Source of the DNA: Hymenolepis diminuta
Taxonomy: Eukaryota > Platyhelminthes > Cestoda > Cyclophyllidea > Hymenolepididae
NCBI GenBank assembly: GCA_900708905.1
Contig: CAADRB010000007.1
Coordinates: 2,315,969-2,379,968, forward strand
Reading direction: 5' to 3'
Length of the DNA stretch: 64,000 bases
Shown piece by piece: positions 62,201 to 64,000 of this stretch. Below the pieces are notes generated by a model. That model was given only the letters and a program-made list of their open reading frames with translations. It was not told the DNA's origin and ran no database searches. Every line of letters starts with the position of its first letter. Positions within the stretch are counted from its first letter, which is position 1. The translations under genes and the position numbers were made by a program.

Positions 62201-62631
62201 AGACCGGAAGAAGGGTAATTGGTATGATTAAATGAAGGAAACCGAAAGCAGCGTTAGACCCATTATCGAAGTAAGATTATATTTATAAATGTGGATAGGG
62301 AATAAGGTCACAAAATATTTTTCCAGGATGATTAAATTAGATTTGATAAATTGCATTTTCACAACGCTTTTCATGAGATTACCTTCAGCGTTCATTTAAA
62401 AAGTAAAAAATTGTTTAATAGAGTGATATCCTACCTTAGGAACCGAGATGATATTTAGTTCGGACTGGTCCCCCGATTGGTGGATTAAATTCAGCATTGT
62501 ACCTGGACTCTGGAGGGTTGGAAGAAGAATTTCAGAAGGGGGTTCTGGAAACTCTTCATCTTCTTTATTTTGGCGGGGAATGTTTGGATCATCCAGACTC
62601 AATTTCTCCTCAAGAACTGGTGGGGATGGCA
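20195..62631 (-). CDS. ALMS-motif protein (ALMS1/CEP295/C10orf90-like), nine exons, 5' partial
   Basis: This entry spans a spliced gene; the exons are listed separately. Joined in order 62631-62435, 59709-59404, 54458-54188, 43019-42843, 42049-41789, 40017-39844, 26872-26630, 20427-20309 and 20233-20195, they give about 595 residues with no stop, and every junction matches in phase (0,0,1,1,1,1,1,0 from the second exon's start onward). The C-terminal 140 residues carry an ALMS-type motif: LQEAF...FITRSEARQRLIRLE, then NRERMKEYSEEVRQRL, which lines up with the family's basic-R-x-Y-x-x-LPEV-basic block as I remember it. Known ALMS-motif proteins act at centrosomes, centrioles and ciliary basal bodies, so the same role is inferred here. 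The rest is acidic, Ser/Pro-rich or coiled-coil-like, plus one Cys-rich exon. I cannot tell which of the three families it belongs to. Phase-symmetric exons could be missing from the long introns. Confidence 0.75.
20309..20427 (-). CDS. ALMS-motif gene penultimate exon
   Basis: The acceptor is TTTTAATTCAG and the donor AGTGAG|GTAAAC. The exon is two bases and 39 codons, ending in phase 0. The opening AG joins the A left by the 26630 exon to give Lys. The peptide SLTPYEEHQLLRFQRNSHLL then VNRERMKEYSE forms the second, basic-helical half of the ALMS motif. The 75-nt intron that follows is short compared with the other introns. Confidence 0.75.
20428..26629 (-). other. 6.2-kb intron of the ALMS-motif gene
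   Basis: Holds the palindrome at 21428-21492 and otherwise unassigned AT-rich sequence with a GC-richer patch at about 23210-23530. No repeat family or exon was recognised in it. Confidence 0.55.
21428..21492. mobile_element. 49-bp perfect palindrome flanked by 8-bp direct repeats
   Basis: The 24-nt arms 21436-21459 and 21461-21484 are exact reverse complements separated by one base. The centre is CCCCCCGCCGGGGGG. The same 8 bases, GATATCTA, stand directly before (21428-21435) and after (21485-21492). This is the form of an inserted foldback or miniature element with an 8-bp target duplication, the size made by hAT, P and Merlin transposases. The element is far too short to code for anything. 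Confidence 0.6.
26630..26872 (-). CDS. ALMS-motif gene exon with first half of ALMS motif
   Basis: The acceptor is ATATTTTAG and the donor TCAA|GTAAGA. The exon is two bases, 80 codons and one base. Residues 10-45 of the exon read LTLQEAFRQRMQAFITRSEA then RQRLIRLEALERRLKSER. This matches the start of the ALMS motif as I recall it from ALMS1, CEP295 and C10orf90: L-Q-E-A, then x-x-F-I-x-R-S-x-x-R, then a run of Arg/Leu/Glu. A Ser/Asn/Pro-rich linker follows. This exon is the main basis for naming the gene. Confidence 0.85.
27215..27510 (-). repeat. repeat family A, copy A1
   Basis: The reverse complement shares ordered blocks with A2-A6: CAAAGGGTCTTACTTCATTT, then TTGGACT..GGTTG, CAGTTCACGTTCCAAAATTC, GCAGCAAATGCTTG, GCTTATTGACC, and AAGAAGGGT..ATC. 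It forms an inverted pair with A2, about 260 bp away. Ends are approximate. Confidence 0.7.
27770..28140 (+). repeat. repeat family A, copy A2
   Basis: Plus-orientation copy with the blocks ATCAAGGGGTCATACTTCAT, GCAGTTCACGTCCAAAAGTTC, AAACAAATGCTTGTT, GCTTATTGACCAGTATTATT and AATGGTTGATAAGG. It is opposite in orientation to A1. Confidence 0.7.
28300..28480 (-). repeat. repeat family A, partial copy
   Basis: The segment around AAAGTAAGACTTTTGATGCC and GGCAGTTGATCTCC matches the distal half of A1. The proximal half is missing. Confidence 0.45.
30640..30980 (+). repeat. repeat family A, copy A3
   Basis: Starts with a clear stem, CCCACAGT then, about 23 nt later, ACTGTGGG, followed by AAGCAACT and the family blocks (AAGGTATCAAAAAGTCTTAG, TTTTGGACTCGAGTTG, GCAGCAAATGTTTGC, TTATTTAATCAAGAAG, AACGGTTGATAAGG). 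Confidence 0.7.
32085..32371 (-). repeat. repeat family A, copy A4
   Basis: The reverse complement starts CCCACAGCAATG and continues GTGAGCAACTGGG. The later blocks of the family (TTTCCAAAATTCAATTTT, ACCGGTTATTCAATT) follow. It is opposite in orientation to A3, about 1.1 kb away. Confidence 0.6.
32322..32657 (+). CDS. doubtful 111-codon frame starting in a repeat
   Basis: This open frame has a plausible composition in its second half (HIEIGGIIRSVLPDMLGNFL, then RPVTFVTTSLAISPEVLTMQ). Its first 50 bases belong to repeat copy A4, and it has no visible promoter. A frame of this length can occur by chance a few times in 64 kb of such AT-rich DNA. It may be a repeat-derived or decayed coding piece. 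Confidence 0.2.
   Translation: MLTTMKNIIKFPPLLWVMTKPLKGSFDRVTEGRNVQTNRSAINDQSKGLKIRMIKHIEIGGIIRSVLPDMLGNFLRPVTFVTTSLAISPEVLTMQLLYRAHLLEIKNLRRI
33396..33860 (+). mobile_element. LTR-like element L1, interrupted by an assembly gap
   Basis: This tract is GC-richer than its surroundings, with TATAAATA near 33595, CA/CT-rich stretches and a 44-N gap. Right after the gap come three tandem variants of CTGGTGACCCT (about 33808-33860). This loosely resembles the TGGTGACCCC primer-binding edge that follows LTRs primed by tRNA-Trp. It aligns by eye with 48780-49130. It may be a solo LTR or a collapsed element; the exact ends are not seen. Confidence 0.4.
33764..33807. other. assembly gap (44 N)
   Basis: A run of undetermined bases inside the LTR-like element. 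The tandem CTGGTGACCCT-like units at its right edge suggest a short tandem array caused the gap. Confidence 0.98.
34740..35010 (-). repeat. repeat family A, copy A6
   Basis: Blocks GACCCTTCTTAATGAAATAA, TACTGGCCAATAAGCAGTGA, GAGCATTTGCTGCAACCCAG, AAGAATTTTGGAACGTAAAC and TTCCCTCCTCTTTATCGG match A1 in the same orientation. The 124-codon minus-strand open frame at 34501-34875 partly falls inside it and is treated as incidental. Confidence 0.7.
36607..36963 (+). CDS. open frame in repeat family D, copy D1
   Basis: From the first ATG there are 118 codons; the frame is open slightly further upstream. The N-terminal half (VVQLPILSDVRFLLASDILE, then LDSEICSHEDTRKFKSYFK) has a frameshifted relative at 57.5 kb with mostly conservative differences. 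The shared part was therefore once coding, in a repeated gene or mobile element. The second half (KTRRIATEAIEKIFLLFKKD...) is not matched there. A perfect 8-bp inverted repeat (36948-36955 and 36959-36966, 3-nt loop) overlaps the TGA. The frame lies in an intron of the minus-strand gene. Function unknown. Confidence 0.35.
   Translation: MEVVQLPILSDVRFLLASDILELDSEICSHEDTRKFKSYFKYCLEGSSNINELLTHPENIMDKTRRIATEAIEKIFLLFKKDIFILYYHPYLVTLTFKVIHHYVRIAFQIKTLTDQLC
39844..40017 (-). CDS. ALMS-motif gene exon
   Basis: The acceptor is TTTGTCTGTAG and the donor AATG|GTAGGG. The exon is two bases, 57 codons and one base. The peptide includes HTRVPIFEKIPVRESSRN, WNIPFANARSSSGYADP and KIKSPTLAVDGIQN. Its first split codon is G+AA (Glu) and its last base starts a Gly codon (G+GT) in the ALMS exon. 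No domain recognised. Confidence 0.7.
40740..40975 (-). mobile_element. SINE-like element S2, tRNA-like head
   Basis: On the minus strand the element starts near 40970 with GGTGGCGCAATGAGGAACG, close to a tRNA A-box region. It continues CTACTAAATCAGAGGTCACA, GGTGCACATCCGG, GAGATGG and GGCGAGTTTCTC. The matching copy S3 has the better B-box-like stretch (GTGAGTTCGTCG). A tRNA-derived SINE is the likeliest reading. Confidence 0.45.
41789..42049 (-). CDS. ALMS-motif gene exon, cysteine-rich
   Basis: The acceptor is TTATTTCAG and the donor GCGG|GTAACT. The exon is two bases, 86 codons and one base. It holds ten cysteines, nine of them in the first half: N-C at the start, then C-x2-C-x2-C, CC, C-x-C and C-x3-C with several His. 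This is the pattern of a small metal-binding or disulfide module. A basic tail follows (ASRCRRHPNSRD... KVSSSKRPYRLQEP). I do not recognise the fold, and no known ALMS protein I can recall has such a segment. Confidence 0.72.
42843..43019 (-). CDS. ALMS-motif gene exon, charged linker
   Basis: The acceptor is TTTATTCTAG and the donor TGCG|GTAGGT. The exon is two bases, 58 codons and one base (phase 1 in, phase 1 out). It is strongly hydrophilic (ENDAKVKDEQSRNQVKNRNEERKEA), then Ser/Asn/Gln-rich, and ends ASDC-G. No domain recognised. Only about 0.8 kb separates it from the Cys-rich exon. Confidence 0.72.
45414..47510 (+). pseudogene. decayed coding relic of about 2 kb, unidentified
   Basis: A chain of protein-like segments follows one another on the plus strand in changing frames. 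About 45450-45640 reads STEGCRTFITKTQRSVPK...PPFNRPGINYETWLVN. About 45690-45760 reads DNLEKFYELIKVD then EADSGEGNETNESYIAI. A run of about 113 codons without stop at 45769-46110 includes GYIHSDWNGHLHWLSLA and EEWLLDAILFSKIFGKLLPK. Further pieces follow at 46205-46330, 46400-46620 and 47110-47510 (KKPKGYSENDMKRDENPEKN..., KPKVNPKCCSGSPEQKH). Stops and frameshifts separate them. The coding-like composition, with no start for the longest run, suggests a retrocopy or the corpse of a mobile-element protein. I do not recognise the family. It sits in an intron of the ALMS-motif gene. Confidence 0.45.
46153..46214 (+). repeat. hairpin and two-copy 18-bp minisatellite
   Basis: TTTTACACA (46153-46161) and TGTGTAAAA (46171-46179) form a 9-bp stem with a 9-nt loop. 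They are followed by two copies of ACCTACCTACCTTCTCTT (46179-46196 and 46197-46214, one mismatch). They lie within the decayed coding relic. Confidence 0.75.
48780..49130 (+). mobile_element. LTR-like element L2, related to L1
   Basis: This GC-richer tract shares several blocks in order with L1: AAGTAC..GCAT followed by CACGCGCGTCC..CCCAA (L1: TGCGTGTCCTCACCCAA), an ACACACGG block, CTCATCTCCTCTCACTCCTCC, and GTTTATTCAGTACACTTGGGCC (L1: GTTCAATACAACCTGGTCAACGC, about). The 99-codon open frame inside is most likely incidental. Confidence 0.4.
50845..51150 (+). repeat. repeat family A, copy A5
   Basis: Starts CCCACAGTATTAC and ACTGTGAGAAGCAGCTGAC, then the family blocks (TATCAAAGGGTCTTGCTTCG, TTCCAAAATTCGAATTTTAC, TTATTGACCGGTATTATTTA). 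It is the only full copy outside the 26.9-39.8 kb intron. Confidence 0.7.
51449..51480. repeat. six-N gap and (TA)n microsatellite
   Basis: Six undetermined bases are followed by an uninterrupted TA dinucleotide run to about 51480. The gap is probably a length ambiguity in the microsatellite. Confidence 0.95.
52152..52463 (-). CDS. possible small membrane protein or relic
   Basis: The 103 codons from an ATG, antisense to nothing else I call, lie in the 11-kb intron of the ALMS-motif gene. After a polar start (SLRFPMSAPVSPADVITSPL) there are three hydrophobic stretches, at about 27-45, 49-62 and 71-88, the last two separated by a basic loop (RPTHRRPE). I saw no nearby AATAAA or TATA and recognise no family. 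A chance frame or an old mobile-element fragment is equally possible. Confidence 0.22.
   Translation of the reverse strand: MFSLRFPMSAPVSPADVITSPLNRYFIVICLCNLYFIIVGLAHHCEDIFFLFYYSLLILVLRPTHRRPEYIIPILLVVRIVLIMVIALHDLSIPSSSISLLIL
54188..54458 (-). CDS. ALMS-motif gene exon
   Basis: The acceptor is TTAATTTCAG and the donor TACG|GTAAGA. The exon has ninety codons plus one base. The peptide begins EELVPDAGPYISGELDRN, continues through a Lys/Ser/Asp-rich linker, and ends with LEEVYAECLKLNRIVENY. The final G joins AC from the next exon to give Asp, so the reading frame is kept across an 11-kb intron. Confidence 0.72.
54911..55285 (+). repeat. repeat family B, copy B2
   Basis: Matches B1 (AGTACCTGAA, CGGTCTCTCCATGTATTGC, CCCATATGCATGTGCCTTTA, GCAGGCTG, TTGGTTCTATGAGG, TTAAGTCTAATTTTGTCT, ATAGCTTTACAG). 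It lies in an intron of the ALMS-motif gene. Confidence 0.55.
56257..56750 (+). repeat. tandem duplication, unit about 240 bp
   Basis: Two diverged head-to-tail copies start at about 56257 and 56497 (CTACAAATGAtAATAGTGA, GGTACAAAATGAACGAATG, ATTCAATTATCGGACATGA). The second has a roughly 20-bp insertion around ATGGGTTGTAAATAAAATTC. Confidence 0.8.
56785..56960 (-). mobile_element. SINE-like element S3
   Basis: The minus strand reads CTCTACTAAGCCAGAGGTTG, TGAGTTCGTCGTTCACTGGT, GCATATT, GTGGTAGAACGC and TAGTCTCTCATT, parallel to S2 without its first 20 bases. It directly follows the tandem duplication at 56257-56750. Confidence 0.45.
57405..57640 (+). pseudogene. repeat family D, copy D2, broken frame
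   Basis: This segment resembles 36545-36780. A start-like MSRLISAKRLNKRMMVIVQP corresponds to LSYLTPARRSTKLKMEVVQL in D1. After a frame change, LDREICERETTRAFKSQF corresponds to LDSEICSHEDTRKFKSYF. At least one frameshift and a stop separate the two pieces. Confidence 0.45.
59404..59709 (-). CDS. ALMS-motif gene exon, coiled-coil-like
   Basis: The acceptor is TTTAATTTAG and the donor CCG|GTAATT. The exon is exactly 102 codons, phase 0 to phase 0. The first half is Ser/Thr-rich (TPQSPEFLSSSLTETSLSLKL). The second half is Lys/Glu/Leu-rich (GLLKEEFKQLKAAKETYKSKKKAIIELKTLL) with heptad-like spacing, so a short coiled coil is likely. It joins the 62435 exon and the 54458 exon without a frame change. 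Confidence 0.72.
59710..62434 (-). other. 2.7-kb intron of the ALMS-motif gene
   Basis: Purine-rich on the plus strand, especially 59720-60020 (GAGGAAGG-like runs), which makes the pre-mRNA pyrimidine-rich. No repeat or exon recognised. Confidence 0.55.
62435..62631 (-). CDS. ALMS-motif gene, most 5' exon found
   Basis: A pyrimidine-rich tract ending in CAG precedes the exon, and the donor AAG|GTAGGA follows it. It starts with two bases, TG, that finish a split codon, then has 65 codons, ending in phase 0. The peptide is Pro/Glu/Asp-rich (PSPPVLEEKLSLDDP...EDEEFPEPPSEILLP...) and looks disordered. If the preceding base is A, the split codon would be ATG and this could be the first coding exon. 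Otherwise earlier exons lie above 62.7 kb or beyond the window. I found no convincing upstream partner. Confidence 0.65.
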
Positions 62632-64000
62632 CTGGAGAAAGAGAAAATGGGAAGTGTAGTAAAAATGACAGGGACAAGGGCTTTTTATCCTAAGGGCCAA
62701 TTCATGAAGTATAGTATTAATGAAAATAACTACATGTTTAATCATCGGGAAAGTTATTAGTAAACCGACAACATGCTAGTAAGAGAGAACTTAAACAGTT
62801 CAAAACGGGGGTGCTTTTATTCATAAACCAAAGATGACAACTATAAGAGAATAGAATAGAACAAAGCCATCACGTATGTTGGCTCCAACGGACACCTCGC
62901 TGAGTCATATAAGCAATACATAATAAAACTTGAGGTAATAAAATACGATTAGGAAATAATACACCGAGAATTGAAATCAATGTGTATTACTTATATCTAA
63001 AGAAAGAAGAGATTAAAAGTAAAATTCAATTATCCGAGACGGTTTAAAAGTTTCAGAGAATTGAAATTAATGCGAGTGATCACAATACCAGAAAACGTGG
63101 TTTTGAGGAATATCATATAAGTTAGTAAGTAAAGAAAGTAGAATTTCGCATGTAAAACAAAAAGCAGATTTCCATTAACAAGAAACAACGGGTGAATGTC
63201 GAGAAACTGGAGAAGCTGACAACTTACCATACCCTTATCTACATTAATGGCAACTCAATGAGTGTATTTCAATATTATTTCATTTACAAGAGTTCTGCAT
63301 AATTGAAGACAAGAAGGAAGCAAGGTTCGTTACTGCTGTTGTCCACAGTAAAGCTGAAAAATATCATTTTGCCATTTAGAGAGCATCTGAAAGCGGGGTA
63401 AAGAGGTAGTCCGATAAGGGCTGAAGAAATGAGGACAAGTGAAATTATTTTTGGTAACTGGGTATAGTTCAATTTGTCTCACTTTAATGGCCTAAAATTC
63501 AAATGTCAGGATTTGATTTCCATGTTTTTGACAAATTATTTACGACTTCAATTTTCAGACCTCATTGATTGGTTGATTGAATTCAGTGATAGTCCATGTT
63601 GATTGTCTTAAAGACAAGTAACAGATATATGACACAAATTCTAATGCTGTTTCTTTCACAGTAATTTCTGGCAAATTTTGTTTGCAAAGCAAATTCACAA
63701 GTAGAGGCGGGTAATTCCTCTCACATTTGGCTGAATGCTAAATAGCTTGGTGATTCATGTAAAATCATTTGAGAGAAAACACAGTGATTGGTATTCAGTG
63801 TCTGCCATTGTAATAGATAAATGTGTGTTTAATATAAACTCTTAAGTCCCCTTTCTAATATTCGTCTTGAAGAGAGGAATAGGGTTCAAGAGTCAGGGAT
63901 TATCAACTTATATTTGTCACCGCTCTGCTGGCCTGAATTATACGGAGCAATTAGCCTTTCCGATTTACAATGAAGATGCTTGATTTCGTGACTTGAGATA
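62632..64000 (-). other. upstream of the first exon found; no exon identified
   Basis: The remaining 5' part of the ALMS-motif gene should lie here or beyond. A donor-like TATG|GTAAGT at about 63224 has no usable open frame before it. No promoter recognised. Confidence 0.4.

Noticed and set aside
62448..62760. Two plus-strand frames of 81 and 87 codons
   Set aside because: They are antisense to the minus-strand exon 62435-62631, which has splice sites and phase support.
63220..63234. 11-nt micro-exon before TATG|GTAAGT on the minus strand, upstream of the 62631 exon
   Set aside because: In the frame needed to join the next exon it contains a TAA, and all upstream frames close within a few codons.
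1..64000. tRNA, rRNA, CRISPR arrays, hammerhead ribozymes
   Set aside because: I looked for tRNA-like A/B box pairs with intact folds, for direct-repeat arrays, and for CTGATGA...GAAA cores on both strands. No convincing case was seen, but this was by eye.

Overview
The window looks like AT-rich, intron-rich nuclear DNA from an invertebrate animal. It has spliced coding exons with GT/AG borders, AATAAA poly(A) signals, TATA-box promoters, many decayed dispersed repeats, and two assembly gaps (33764-33807 and 51449-51454). I cannot fix the taxon. A flatworm is a guess, resting only on base composition and on an LTR-like element whose 3' edge loosely resembles the tRNA-Trp-type primer site of CsRn1-like elements. 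Nothing bacterial, viral or CRISPR-like was seen.

The main gene runs on the minus strand over about 42 kb, from 62631 (5' end not found) to a stop at 20195, with a poly(A) signal at 20031-20036. I assembled nine exons by hand. Every consecutive junction agrees in reading phase and gives about 595 residues without a stop. The last three exons encode an ALMS-type motif, the C-terminal signature of the centrosome/basal-body proteins ALMS1, CEP295 and C10orf90. Upstream lie acidic, Ser/Pro-rich and coiled-coil-like segments and one unusual cysteine-rich exon.

Downstream of this gene, 13.5-18.6 kb holds compact single-exon candidates. The best is a 130-residue secreted basic/acidic coiled-coil protein on the minus strand (13561-13953). 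Its TATA box sits inside a 7-bp inverted repeat, its predicted 5' leader is very short, and its stop codon lies inside AATAAA. A 41-residue candidate at 17099-17224 (+) shares the TATA, hydrophobic N-terminus and stop-in-AATAAA plan. A third, weaker candidate is at 18290-18505 (+).

The introns and flanks are full of repeats. Family A has about seven copies, six of them in one 13-kb intron and some as inverted pairs. Families B and C have two copies each. Family D has two copies with a conserved peptide. There are three SINE-like copies, two related LTR-like elements, a 240-bp tandem duplication and a perfect 24-bp palindrome flanked by 8-bp direct repeats. A decayed coding relic of about 2 kb lies at 45.4-47.5 kb (+) inside an intron. 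The first 13.5 kb shows no gene I can support.
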